Origin: Janthinobacterium sp. PC23-8
GTDB taxonomy: Bacteria > Pseudomonadota > Gammaproteobacteria > Burkholderiales > Burkholderiaceae_D
Assembly: GCF_002250505.1 (NCBI RefSeq)
Contig: NZ_NJGY01000004.1
Span: 485,672 to 549,671, forward strand
Direction: 5' to 3'
Length of the DNA: 64,000 nt
Shown here: one piece after another, positions 35,934-44,272 of the stretch
Position numbering within the stretch: position 1 is the first letter of the stretch
Layout: every line of letters starts with the position of its first letter
Notes under the pieces: generated by a model
Databases searched by the model: none
What the model was told of the DNA's origin: nothing
What the model saw: only the letters and a program-made list of their open reading frames with translations
Translations under genes and position numbers: made by a program

Positions 35934-36010
35934 TCAGTGCGTTTTGGCAGGAAAACCGGCCAAAACGCCTGAAAAACTCACCAATAACCACCGCAACAGG
36001 CGGTTAACGC

Positions 36011-36043
36011 AAAAGTGGCTACCCAATCGGTAGCCACCTTTTT
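36011..36043. terminator. Bidirectional terminator between the ACBP gene and proX
   Basis: GTGGCTACC and GGTAGCCAC form a perfect 9-bp stem around CAATC, flanked by A on the left and CTTTTT on the right. The genes on both sides converge here. Confidence 0.88.
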
Positions 36044-36049
36044 ATGGGT

Positions 36050-37099
36050 TTAGTTTTTGGCTGCGGCCAGCGCTTGCGCGATCCAGCCGTCAAACGCCTG
36101 CTGGTGGACTTTGATCCAGCCTGCCGTGTGGCGCGCGATATCGGCTTGCGTGTTTTCGCCGGAGCGCATGCGCTCGTTTTGCGCATTGATATCGTCTATC
36201 GGCAGCCGCATCACTTCAAACAGTTTCAAGGCCGCCGGGTTCTTTTCGGCCCAGGCGCGGTTGACGACGATGCGCGTGGTATTGACGGCAAAACCGTAGT
36301 CGCTGCCGTCCATCATGCGGGTATTGCTCTTGTCAGGATTGGACGAGAACGGCACTTTCAGCCACACCACATCCTTGCCCGGCACCAATACGCCGCTGAC
36401 CCAGTACGGCGTCCACGTGTAGTACAGGATAGGCTCGCCACGCTGGTAGCGGCCGATGGTGTCGGCGATCAGCGCCGAATAGCTGCCCTGCACATGCTGC
36501 ACGGTTTTGCGCAACTGGTAGGCATCCATATGATTTTCGATCATCGCCTCGCAGCCCCAGCCAGGGTTGCAGCCGGTCAAATCCGCCTTGCCGTCGCCAT
36601 CATGGTCGAACAGCCTGGCCAGGGCCGGGTCGCGCAGCTGGTCGATATTGGTGATGTTGTACTTCTCGGCCGTCTTTTTATCGATCAGGTAGCCCTGCGC
36701 GGCCGGGCCCGCATACTGGCCCACGCGCATCAGCTTGGCGTCGCCGCCGGCATGGTCGTAATAGTCCTTGTGCAACGGGTCCCAGTGCACGGCCAGGAAG
36801 GTCGCGTCGCCATTGGCAATGGCGATATGCGCGGTCGGATATTCCACTTCCTTGACCGGCTGCATTTCATAGCCGAGTTTTTCCAGCGCGCGCTCGACCA
36901 GCATGGTCTGGAAAGTTTCTTCCGCGATCGAGCTTTGCAGCGCCTGCACCTTGATGCCCTTGCCGGGCAAATCGGCGGCGGGCGTCTGCGCCATGGCCAG
37001 GCTGGTGCTCAGGGCCAGGGCGGCAATGCCCAGGAATGACAGCCACTGGAACTTGCGTTGCGATTTTTGTGTCACTTTAAAATGTTCAACTTGATGCAT
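36050..37099 (-). CDS. proX: Glycine betaine/proline ABC transporter substrate-binding protein
   Basis: The protein has 349 residues. A long N-terminal signal peptide (basic, then LSFLGIAALALSTSLAMAQ) leads into an OpuAC-type periplasmic binding domain. Landmarks are GKGIKVQALQSSIAEETFQTMLVERALEKLGYEM, a Trp/Asp region (AVHWDPLHKDYYDHAG), CNPGWGCEAMIENHMDAYQL with two cysteines, and EPILYYTWTPYWVSGVLVPGKDVVWLKVP. Aromatic residues in these loops form the betaine cage in homologues. It delivers quaternary amines or proline to ProVW for osmoprotection. It is the last gene of proV-proW-proX, 9 bp after proW. Confidence 0.94.
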   Translation of the reverse strand: MHQVEHFKVTQKSQRKFQWLSFLGIAALALSTSLAMAQTPAADLPGKGIKVQALQSSIAEETFQTMLVERALEKLGYEMQPVKEVEYPTAHIAIANGDATFLAVHWDPLHKDYYDHAGGDAKLMRVGQYAGPAAQGYLIDKKTAEKYNITNIDQLRDPALARLFDHDGDGKADLTGCNPGWGCEAMIENHMDAYQLRKTVQHVQGSYSALIADTIGRYQRGEPILYYTWTPYWVSGVLVPGKDVVWLKVPFSSNPDKSNTRMMDGSDYGFAVNTTRIVVNRAWAEKNPAALKLFEVMRLPIDDINAQNERMRSGENTQADIARHTAGWIKVHQQAFDGWIAQALAAAKN

Positions 37100-37108
37100 A
37101 GAAATCCT

Positions 37109-38209
37109 TTATTGTGCGGTTGCCAGCGGGGCCGGTGCGGCGTCTTCCTTGCGCGCCGCGCTGGCGCGCACCAGGCGCATGACGAAGCCGGCCGGGCCCG
37201 TCTGATACCAGTGACGCACGCCGCGGCGGGGCTGGCCCATCGCTTGCGTCAGGCGGTCGAGGGTAATGGCCAGCAGCACGATGCCCAGGCCGCCGACGGT
37301 CGCCAGGCCCATGTCCAGGCGGCCAATGCCGCGCAACACCATCTGGCCCAGGCCACCGACGGCGATCATCGAGGCGATCACCACCATCGACAGCGACAGC
37401 ATCAGCGACTGGTTGATACCGGCCATGATGTTCGGCATGGCCAGCGGAAACTGCACGCGGGTCAGCAACTGCCACGGCGAGGCGCCATAGGCGCGCGCCG
37501 CTTCGATCAGGTCGGGACGCACCTGGCGAATGCCGAGGTTGGTCAGGCGCACCAGCGGCGGCAAGGCGAAGATAATGGTGACGATCACGCCAGGCGCATT
37601 GCCGATACCAAACAGCATCACCACCGGCACCAGGTACACAAAGGCCGGCGTGGTCTGCATGGCGTCGAGCAGCGGACGCAGGAGGTTTTGCGCGCGGTCG
37701 CTGCTGGCCAGGAAGATCCCCAGCGGCAAACCGATGACCATGCAGAACACCAGCGAGGTCAGCACCAGCGACAAGGTGATCATCGCTTCCGGCCAGATGC
37801 CCAGCATCGCCACCACCAGCAGGGATACGACGGTGCCGACGGCCAGCGCGCGGCTGGTCAATTGCCACGCCAGGAGGCCAATGATGGCGATCACCGTCAG
37901 CGACGGCGCGGCCAGCAGCACATCGCTGACACCGGTCAGAGTAGCGTCGATCGGCGCACGCACGGCCTGGAAAAACGGCCGAAAATTGGCCACCACCCAG
38001 CCCAGGCCCTGGTTGATCCAGGCCTCCAATGGCAGCGAGCCGTCGACGATCTGCGTCAGGTGAAAGCCGCCGGCGGCATGCTCGGGCGCGACGGCCGGCG
38101 CGGCGGCGTCGAGCCAGGCGGTATCGGTCGGCGCGGATGGCAGCCAGGGATTGATCTGCGCCGCAGTTTCTGCGACGGGTGCTGCTGCGGTAACGGTAGC
38201 TGGATTCAT
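37109..38209 (-). CDS. proW: Glycine betaine/proline ABC transporter permease
   Basis: This inner-membrane subunit of the ProU-type importer has 366 residues. An extended Pro/Ala-rich N-terminus of about 75 residues precedes hydrophobic helices (VLLAAPSLTVIAIIGLLAWQ, AVGTVVSLLVVAMLGIW, ITLSLVLTSLVFCMVIGLPL and more). The ABC-contacting EAA loop reads IEAARAYGASPWQLLTRVQFPLAMPNIMAGI. The C-terminus is basic and cytoplasmic. The start codon overlaps the proV stop by 4 bp (ATGA), so the two are translationally coupled. Substrate range between glycine betaine, choline and proline cannot be told from this subunit. Confidence 0.95.
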   Translation of the reverse strand: MNPATVTAAAPVAETAAQINPWLPSAPTDTAWLDAAAPAVAPEHAAGGFHLTQIVDGSLPLEAWINQGLGWVVANFRPFFQAVRAPIDATLTGVSDVLLAAPSLTVIAIIGLLAWQLTSRALAVGTVVSLLVVAMLGIWPEAMITLSLVLTSLVFCMVIGLPLGIFLASSDRAQNLLRPLLDAMQTTPAFVYLVPVVMLFGIGNAPGVIVTIIFALPPLVRLTNLGIRQVRPDLIEAARAYGASPWQLLTRVQFPLAMPNIMAGINQSLMLSLSMVVIASMIAVGGLGQMVLRGIGRLDMGLATVGGLGIVLLAITLDRLTQAMGQPRRGVRHWYQTGPAGFVMRLVRASAARKEDAAPAPLATAQ

Positions 38210-39441
38210 GCTTGTCCTTTCTGTGCTTGTGGTTCGGCAATGGCTGGCGTATCGCGGTCCAGGAACTTCAGCAAGGTGGTCTTGCTGATGGCGCCGCGGA
38301 AGCTGCCGTCGTTGGCCACCACAGGGACGGCGTAAGGCAGTTGCGCCACCTGGCCGAACAGGCCGGCGACGGGCTCGTCCGCATCGATGGTCGGCACCTC
38401 CGGCAAATACGCATGTGCCAGGCCCAGCGGGCCGACATGGCCGTCGAGCGCATTGCGCAAGGAATCGGCCGACACCACGCCAAGGAATTTCTTCTGCGGG
38501 CTGACCACGTAGGCGTAGGCGCGATCCTGCTCTTCCAGCATCGACAGCGCGGCGCGCGAACCGCGGGTGGGCGACTCGGACACCACGATCTGGCTCTTGC
38601 GGGCGATATCGCCGGCCTTGAAGACGGCCGCTGCATCAACGCCGCGCACGAAGTTGCGCACATAGTCGTTGGCCGGTTTGCGCAGGATTTCTTCGGGCGT
38701 GCCCACTTGCACCACATGGCCATCCTTCATGATGGCGATGCGGTCGCCGATGCGCATCGCTTCATCGAGGTCGTGCGAAATGAAGACGATGGTGCGGCGC
38801 TTGATCTGTTGCAGGCGCAGCAGTTCCGATTGCATTTCCGTGCGCATGATCGGATCGAGCGCGGAAAACGCCTCGTCCATCAGCAGGATGGACGGATCGC
38901 AGGCCAGCGCACGGGCCAGGCCCACGCGCTGCTGCATGCCGCCCGACAATTCGTCAGGGTAGCTGGCACCATAGCCGTCGAGGCCCACCTGGGACAACGC
39001 TGCCAGTGCCAGCGCGTGGCGCCGAGGCTTGGGCATGCCGGCCAGTTCCATGCCGAAGGCGGTGTTGTCGAGCACGGTAATTTGCGGCAGCAGTGCGAAC
39101 GACTGGAACACCATGCTGATGTCCTTGCGGCGCAGCGCGCGCAGCTCCTTGTCGGGCAGGGTGTTGATGTCGTTGCCGTCAATCATGATGCGGCCGTCGG
39201 TCGGCTCGATCAGGCGGTTGAGCATGCGCACCAGAGTCGACTTGCCGGAACCGGACAAGCCCATGATGACGAAAATCTCGCCCGCTTCTATGGTAAAAGT
39301 GGCGTCGAACACGCCGATGGTGCAGTCGGTCCGGGCCAGGATGTCCTGCTTGCTGGCGCCCTGGCGTACCAGTGCCAGCGCTTCTTTCGGCTGGTCGCCG
39401 AATACCTTGAATACATGGTCGATGATGATTTGTTTTGCCAC
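38206..39441 (-). CDS. proV: Glycine betaine/proline ABC transporter ATP-binding protein
   Basis: The protein has 411 residues from a GTG at 39441, chosen because GGGAG precedes it and the protein then begins with the family-typical VAKQIIIDHVFKVFGDQPKE; the longer upstream frame is not homologous. The ABC domain has IMGLSGSGKSTLVRMLNRL (Walker A), MVFQSFALLP (Q loop), DELSGGMQQRVGLARALA (signature) and ILLMDEAFSALDP (Walker B). Two C-terminal CBS domains follow (about 275-400), which in homologues sense ionic strength. It is the first gene of the proVWX operon. Confidence 0.96.
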   Translation of the reverse strand: MAKQIIIDHVFKVFGDQPKEALALVRQGASKQDILARTDCTIGVFDATFTIEAGEIFVIMGLSGSGKSTLVRMLNRLIEPTDGRIMIDGNDINTLPDKELRALRRKDISMVFQSFALLPQITVLDNTAFGMELAGMPKPRRHALALAALSQVGLDGYGASYPDELSGGMQQRVGLARALACDPSILLMDEAFSALDPIMRTEMQSELLRLQQIKRRTIVFISHDLDEAMRIGDRIAIMKDGHVVQVGTPEEILRKPANDYVRNFVRGVDAAAVFKAGDIARKSQIVVSESPTRGSRAALSMLEEQDRAYAYVVSPQKKFLGVVSADSLRNALDGHVGPLGLAHAYLPEVPTIDADEPVAGLFGQVAQLPYAVPVVANDGSFRGAISKTTLLKFLDRDTPAIAEPQAQKGQA

Positions 39442-39678
39442 GTTGTGGTTCTCCCTCGGTTGGACGAATGGATTGAAACCCGGCAGGCATGCAAACCTGC
39501 GGCGGGCATCAGCAAACCTTTTTCCGTCGGCCAGGCAGCGGCGCTGACAAGCGCGCGGAAGCGACAGGAAAAAGGGGGGTGACACGCGTGTTGCCGGCAA
39601 GGCTAGCCTGCGCCGGGGTGTCGTCCGCGCGCTAAAAGAGGCTGGGGTTCAGGACTTTTAACGACGCGCGGTACCATG

Positions 39679-39704
39679 CAAATACATGGAACCAAATGTA
39701 TTTG
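39679..39704. promoter_or_regulatory. Perfect 9-bp inverted repeat upstream of proVWX (operator candidate)
   Basis: CAAATACAT and ATGTATTTG are separated by 8 bases (GGAACCAA). The symmetry and spacing suit a dimeric regulator. There is no adjacent regulator gene to name one, so the role is inferred from position alone. Confidence 0.45.
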
Positions 39705-39940
39705 ACCGAAAAACAAGGGTCAAAATGCTTGCTGGGTGCGGGCGCAAGGCCCTGAGATGATTTTCCACTGTGTCGGTGAAAAATACCTGCGGAGCAGAGG
39801 TGTTGCAAAGGTGCTGCGGGGCGTAGCTGTTGTAAATATGCGTCAAGTATAGCGCAAAAAGACACCAAAGTCCAATAGCTTTCCAAATTGAAATATGCTA
39901 GCAATGTTCGCCAGCACACATAAGGCGGTGGCATCCGGTG

Positions 39941-39978
39941 CGCAACGGGCGGCCAGACCAGGCTGGCCGCCCGTTGCG
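39941..39978 (-). terminator. Strong hairpin after the PHA-system gene
   Basis: CGCAACGGGCGGCCAG (39941-39956) pairs perfectly with CTGGCCGCCCGTTGCG (39963-39978). It begins 12 bp beyond the stop codon of the minus-strand gene. No T-run follows, so it may be a weak terminator or an mRNA 3' stabiliser. Confidence 0.5.
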
Positions 39979-39990
39979 CGCCGTGCTGAA

Positions 39991-40275
39991 TCAGGCCGCT
40001 TCGGCAAACACCTTGCGCATCTTGTCGGCGATCTTGCCTTCGATCATTGGGGCGAACGCGCTCAGCATGAAACCGAGCTTCAGGTTGAGCTGGGCCTGGT
40101 CTTTTTCCAGGGTCAGCGCGCCATCGACGCCGCTGCGCTCGAAGCGCAGCACATCGCCATCCCAGGCGCACGACAGATCGTATTCCTGGGCCAGCTTGTC
40201 GGCCACCTGCTGCGCCGCCGCGCGGGCTTTTTCCGCTGTCAGCTTATGTTGCTGAACTATATTTATATCCGCCAT
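39991..40275 (-). CDS. Polyhydroxyalkanoic acid system family protein
   Basis: The protein has 94 residues from the ATG at 40275, preceded by GGAAGG. It matches the short PHA granule-associated family: MADINIVQQHKLTAEKARAA, WDGDVLRFERSGVDGALTLE and LGFMLSAFAPMIEGKIADKM. Members are found near PHA synthesis genes and are thought to act at the granule; the exact role is unknown. The intracellular PHA depolymerase gene in this window (about 3 kb away) supports PHA metabolism in this organism. Confidence 0.88.
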   Translation of the reverse strand: MADINIVQQHKLTAEKARAAAQQVADKLAQEYDLSCAWDGDVLRFERSGVDGALTLEKDQAQLNLKLGFMLSAFAPMIEGKIADKMRKVFAEAA

Positions 40276-40426
40276 CAAACCTTCCTTTTCATCAAAACGG
40301 GCAATACCAGGGCCGTCATGATAGCAGCCGGCGATTTCCCGCACATCGTTTGCGCGCCATCAATCCCCTCATGGCCACGCGGGCCGACTATTCCAGTTCC
40401 AGTCGTCCCTGTCGTGGAGAGCCATC

Positions 40427-41854
40427 ATGGACCAGAAAGTCATCGTGCCGGTCGAAGCCGTGCTGACCAAATGCGTGTCGCTGCCGGTCGGCTATGTACC
40501 GACGCCGTCGGCGCCCTACCGCCAGCATCGCAAGCAAGCACAACTGACACTGCAGCCGGGGCCACCGCGCTTGAGCGAGTCGACCGTGCGCAACACCGCC
40601 GCGCTGCCGGTCGGCGCGCGCGTGCTGGTCTGGAAGCAGGACCCGTCGGTCAGCGAACTGGGCACGCGCAAGGCCTTCCTGCCGGGTCTGATCCTCGAAG
40701 GCCCAAGCGACGCGCGCATCACCTTTGGCGAACCCGGCATCGCCCAGGTCAGCCCGAACGCCTTTGGCGACTTTATCGTCTCGCCCAACACCGACCAGTT
40801 CGACGCCGTGCATACCTTTGCCATCGTGCGCATGACCCTGACCATGTTCCAGCGCGCGCTGGCACTGGGCGGCACGGCCGCGCCGTTGCCCTGGCAATGG
40901 AACAGCGCCAGCAATACCGATCCGCTGCGCGTGTTCCCGCACGGCTTGCCGAACGTCATGAACGCCTATTACAGCCGCCGCGAACGGGCGCTGAAATTCG
41001 GCGACTTCGTCCCCAGCGGCGCCACCGAACGCGTCTACACCTGCCGCTCGCTCGATATCGTGTCGCATGAAACCGGACACGCCGTGCTCGATGGCCTGAA
41101 ACCGAATTGGCTGCTCAACAGCAACCCGCCGCAAACCGGCGGCCTGCATGAGTCGTTCGGCGACCTGACCGCCATCTTCCTGGCCCTGTCGCAGCTGGAC
41201 CAGGTCGAAGCGGTGATCACGCAAACCAAGGCCAACCTGCACGACAAAACCTTTTTGGCCGACCTGGCCGAACAATTCGGCCTGGCGCTGGGCCGGCCCA
41301 ATGGCCTGCGCAACGCCGACAACGACATCAAGCTGTCGCAGGCAGGTACCGAGGTGCACGCCATCTCGCAAGTGTTTACCGGCGCCATTTACGACATCCT
41401 GGCCGACATCTTCGACCATGAACGCCGGCCGCAGCTGAAAGACGACGCGGCCGTGCTGCTGGCCTGCGGCGACTACCTGTGCGGCCTGGTGCTGCGCGCC
41501 CTGCTGGCCGCGCCCGCCCGTGCGGCCACCTACGCCAACGTGGCCAACCTCATGTTGTCGCTGGCCAAGTCCGATGGCAAGGATGCCTACCTGGACTTCA
41601 TCCGCAACAGCTTTACCGTGCGCGAAGTGCTGGGCGCGCAACGTGGCGATGGCGGCGATGGCGACGATGGCGCAGGCAACGGCATGCCCGGGTTTGCGCC
41701 GGCCACCGTCGACGAAGACGGCGCCGCGCAGGACCGCCACGCCTGCTGCGGTACCATGAACAACGCCCAGTACAGCGCGGCCGACCAGGCCTTCGATGCG
41801 GAACGCGAAGCGCTGGCCGCCTGGTGCCGCGACTACGGCCCACGCCACGACTGA
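40427..41854 (+). CDS. Thermolysin-like (M4-type gluzincin) metallopeptidase, no signal peptide
   Basis: The protein has 475 residues. The zinc motif is HETGH at 214-218 (LDIVSHETGHAVLDGLKP), with the probable third ligand Glu242 in GGLHESFGDLTA, which parallels the thermolysin NExxxD helix. A later EVHAISQVFTGAIYDIL (His311) matches the position of the transition-state His of thermolysin. These three motifs in order support an M4-like fold. There is no signal peptide, no FTP/PepSY propeptide, and the N-terminal 150 residues are not recognised. The C-terminus has GDGGDGDDGAG and a CC pair. A small gene for a possible inhibitor follows 31 bp later. Substrate is unknown; an intracellular or non-classically exported protease is likely. 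Confidence 0.82.
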   Translation: MDQKVIVPVEAVLTKCVSLPVGYVPTPSAPYRQHRKQAQLTLQPGPPRLSESTVRNTAALPVGARVLVWKQDPSVSELGTRKAFLPGLILEGPSDARITFGEPGIAQVSPNAFGDFIVSPNTDQFDAVHTFAIVRMTLTMFQRALALGGTAAPLPWQWNSASNTDPLRVFPHGLPNVMNAYYSRRERALKFGDFVPSGATERVYTCRSLDIVSHETGHAVLDGLKPNWLLNSNPPQTGGLHESFGDLTAIFLALSQLDQVEAVITQTKANLHDKTFLADLAEQFGLALGRPNGLRNADNDIKLSQAGTEVHAISQVFTGAIYDILADIFDHERRPQLKDDAAVLLACGDYLCGLVLRALLAAPARAATYANVANLMLSLAKSDGKDAYLDFIRNSFTVREVLGAQRGDGGDGDDGAGNGMPGFAPATVDEDGAAQDRHACCGTMNNAQYSAADQAFDAEREALAAWCRDYGPRHD

Positions 41855-41885
41855 TCGGCCATTCACCCCAACCACAGGACACCCC

Positions 41886-42185
41886 ATGAAAATTTCCGCC
41901 ACCAGCAGCGGCGGCTTTGCCGGCCTGCGCGAACATTACGAGATCGATACGCGGACCCATCCCGCCGGCCAGGCACTGGAGGCGGCGCTGGCCGGCTGCG
42001 ACTTTTTCACGGCGCCGCCGGCCGCCGACCTGGCCGACAGCGAACCGCTGGGCGCAGATATCGCGCAATGGCGCATCACCGTCGAGGCGCCCGACAGCCA
42101 GCATACCGTCACCTTTGCCGACGATGGCAGCGCGCAGACGGCACGCTGGCAGCAGCTGGTGGCGAAAATCCGCGCCAACGCCTGA
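41886..42185 (+). CDS. Small emfourin-like protein, candidate inhibitor of the adjacent protease
   Basis: The protein has 99 residues from the ATG at 41886, with no signal peptide. The start MKISATSSGGFAGLREHYEIDT, the central acidic stretch and the end HTVTFADDGSAQTARWQQLVAKI resemble the emfourin (M4in) family. The founding member inhibits protealysin, an M4 protease, and is encoded next to it. The match is made by eye and from gene order, 31 bp downstream of an M4-like peptidase gene, so the inhibitor role is an inference. No terminator is seen between the two genes, which suggests an operon. Confidence 0.6.
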   Translation: MKISATSSGGFAGLREHYEIDTRTHPAGQALEAALAGCDFFTAPPAADLADSEPLGADIAQWRITVEAPDSQHTVTFADDGSAQTARWQQLVAKIRANA

Positions 42186-42453
42186 TTTCCCTGAAAAGAT
42201 TGAGCTGAATAAAGCGACAGCGCCCTGCCTGTGGTTTTTTCGCCCGTTGCGGCGGCACCATTGACGCAGGAGCGCCCGGCCCTCTCCCCGTGCGGCCCGG
42301 CGCCGTCCCGAAATGAATTTGCTTATACATATTGTATATAAGCGGGATTTGTGAGAAATAGCGAATTGCCTTAAAATACGGTGCTTTGCTTTAGTACGCG
42401 CCGTTGAAGTTCCTGCAGGCGCTACAGCACCTCCCCCATTTGATAGGACTGTT
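42186..42453. other. Intergenic region before fdxA with a 7-bp inverted repeat
   Basis: GCTTATA (42321-42327) and TATAAGC (42337-42343) form a perfect inverted repeat with a 9-base spacer in an AT-rich patch, about 110 bp before the fdxA start. It could be an operator or promoter part. Nothing else was found here. Confidence 0.4.
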
Positions 42454-42777
42454 ATGACCCACGTTGTCACCGAATCCTGCGTCGCCTGTCGTTACACCGA
42501 TTGCGTCGATGTCTGCCCGGTAGATTGTTTCCGGGAAGGCCCGAATTTCCTGGCGATCGATCCGGACGAATGTATTGACTGCGCAGTGTGCGTGGCGGAA
42601 TGCCCGGTGAACGCGATTTTCGCGGAAGAAGACGTGCCGGGCGACCAGCAAGCCTTTATCAAGATTAACGTCGACCTGGCCCGTAACTGGCCTTCGATCA
42701 CCAAGACCAAGGCGGCCTTGCCGGACGCCGAGGCGATGAAGGACGTCAAGGACAAGCTGCACCTGCTGGTCAAGTAA
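42454..42777 (+). CDS. fdxA: 7Fe ferredoxin FdxA
   Basis: This small acidic electron carrier of 107 residues carries one [3Fe-4S] and one [4Fe-4S] cluster. The ligand pattern is visible: CVACRYTDCVDVCPVDCF near the N-terminus and CIDCAVCVAECPVNAI near residues 39-54, separated by REGPNFLAIDPDE. The C-terminal extension (about 55-107, ending DKLHLLVK) is typical of FdxA of proteobacteria. Redox partners are not known here. It is monocistronic, with a terminator following. Confidence 0.97.
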   Translation: MTHVVTESCVACRYTDCVDVCPVDCFREGPNFLAIDPDECIDCAVCVAECPVNAIFAEEDVPGDQQAFIKINVDLARNWPSITKTKAALPDAEAMKDVKDKLHLLVK

Positions 42778-42798
42778 GCGCAGCCGGCAAGCCCTTGG

Positions 42799-42824
42799 AA
42801 AAGCAGCGGAAACGCTGCTTTTTT
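42799..42824 (+). terminator. Intrinsic terminator of fdxA
   Basis: AAAAGCAGCG and CGCTGCTTTT pair around a GAAA loop and run into TTTTTT, about 20 bp after the fdxA stop codon. Confidence 0.92.
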
Positions 42825-42996
42825 ATATTAAAGACATGATTTCCGAATTGCCATGCAAGTGTGGCGCGATAGGGCACAGAAGCTGCAAAGTGTGGCCCTA
42901 TGCGCGTTAAAGAACATTTTGCCCTCAACAAATGGCTTAGAATTGGATTATGATATTTGAGCCGCATTGGCGCTTGGAATTAAACAAGGACTCTAT

Positions 42997-44217
42997 ATGC
43001 TTTACCAACTGCACGAACTGCAACGCTCTTTCCTCACTCCGGTGATGCAATGGGCAGACATGTCCTCCAAGTTATTTACCAACCCGGTTTCACCACTGGC
43101 CCATACCCCGTTTTCGCAACGCATCGCAGCCGGTTACGAGCTGATGTACCGCCTTGGCAAAGACTACGAAAAACCCCAGTTCGACATCAAATCCGTGCTC
43201 GTCAAAGGCGAGAGCGTTGACATCCGCGAACACGTGGTCGTGACAAAATCATTTTGTCGCCTGATCCACTTCAAAAAAGAAACACCTGGTTTGCAACAGC
43301 CCAAAGTGCTGCTGGTTGCCCCCCTGTCCGGTCACCACTCGACCCTGCTGCGCGACACCGTGCGCGGCCTGCTGGCCGAGCATGATGTCTACATCACCGA
43401 CTGGACCGACGCGCGCATGGTACCTTTGAGCGAAGGCCCGTTCCACCTCGACGACTACATTTACTATGTGCAGGAATTCATCCGCCTGCTGGCACCCGAC
43501 CTGCATGTGATCTCGGTCTGTCAACCGACCGTGCCGGTGCTGGCCGCCATTTCGCTGATGGCGACGGCCAACGATCCGCACATGCCGAAAACCATGACCA
43601 TGATGGGCGGTCCCATCGATCCGCGTCGCTCGCCGACGCAAGTGAACAACCTGGCGACGGAAAAGAAATTCTCGTGGTTTGAGAACACCGTGATCTACGC
43701 GGTGCCGCCGAACTACCCGGGCTTTGGCCGCAAGGTCTATCCCGGCTTCCTGCAACACGCCGGCTTTATCGCCATGAACCCGGGCCGCCACGCGCAAAGC
43801 CACCGCGAGTTCTACATGCACCTGGTGACGGGCGACGACGAGCCGGCGGAAGGCCATCGCCAGTTCTACAACGAGTACAACGCGGTGCTGGACATGCCGG
43901 CCGAGTACTACCTGGAAACGATCAAGACCGTGTTCCAGGAATTCAGCTTGCCGACCGGCACCTGGAAAGTGGGTGGCCAGCTGGTGCGTCCGCAAGATAT
44001 CACCAATGTAGCGCTGTTTACCGTCGAAGGCGAACTGGACGATATTTCCGGCGCCGGCCAGACCCAGGCTGCGCATGACCTGTGCAGCAGCATCCCGGCC
44101 GAGATGCAAGAGGACTTCGTGGCGCCGAAATGCGGTCACTACGGCATCTTCTCGGGCCGCCGCTGGCGCGAGATCATTTGCCCGAAAATTGGCGAATTCA
44201 TCCAGAAGCATTCCTGA
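42997..44217 (+). CDS. phaZ: Intracellular polyhydroxyalkanoate depolymerase
   Basis: PhaZ mobilises stored PHA granules to hydroxy acids. The protein has 406 residues from the ATG at 42997 (MLYQLHELQRSFLTPVMQWA), preceded by AAGGAC. It matches the PhaZ1 family of amorphous-PHA depolymerases, which use a cysteine nucleophile; the Cys is Cys175 in HVISVCQPTVPVLAAISLMA. Other landmarks are KVLLVAPLSGHHSTLLRDTVRGLL, DWTDARMVPLSEGPFHLDDY and the C-terminal GHYGIFSGRRWREIICPKI, which carries the catalytic His. No signal peptide, in line with granule surface action. A bidirectional terminator follows. Confidence 0.95.
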   Translation: MLYQLHELQRSFLTPVMQWADMSSKLFTNPVSPLAHTPFSQRIAAGYELMYRLGKDYEKPQFDIKSVLVKGESVDIREHVVVTKSFCRLIHFKKETPGLQQPKVLLVAPLSGHHSTLLRDTVRGLLAEHDVYITDWTDARMVPLSEGPFHLDDYIYYVQEFIRLLAPDLHVISVCQPTVPVLAAISLMATANDPHMPKTMTMMGGPIDPRRSPTQVNNLATEKKFSWFENTVIYAVPPNYPGFGRKVYPGFLQHAGFIAMNPGRHAQSHREFYMHLVTGDDEPAEGHRQFYNEYNAVLDMPAEYYLETIKTVFQEFSLPTGTWKVGGQLVRPQDITNVALFTVEGELDDISGAGQTQAAHDLCSSIPAEMQEDFVAPKCGHYGIFSGRRWREIICPKIGEFIQKHS

Positions 44218-44236
44218 TCAGCTACGCTGCCTGGAC

Positions 44237-44272
44237 AACGGCGCGCCCGCATCACGCGGCGCGCCGTTTTTT
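44237..44272. terminator. Bidirectional terminator between phaZ and the binding-protein gene
   Basis: AACGGCGCGCC pairs with GGCGCGCCGTT around a 10-base loop, followed by TTTTTT. The flanking genes converge. Confidence 0.88.

Larger units (their letters stand above)
39442..39990. other. Upstream region of proVWX with palindrome, and hairpin near the PHA gene
   Basis: No gene is seen in these 549 bp. The AT-rich middle should hold the proV promoter. A perfect inverted repeat CAAATACAT/ATGTATTTG lies at 39679-39687 and 39696-39704, about 240 bp upstream of proV. A 16-bp perfect stem lies at 39941-39978 by the end of the PHA-granule gene. Short frames here have no recognisable features. Confidence 0.6.

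Noticed and set aside
39632..40171. Minus-strand frame of 179 codons upstream of proV
   Set aside because: It is out of frame with the PHA-system gene, overlaps it, and has no family features.
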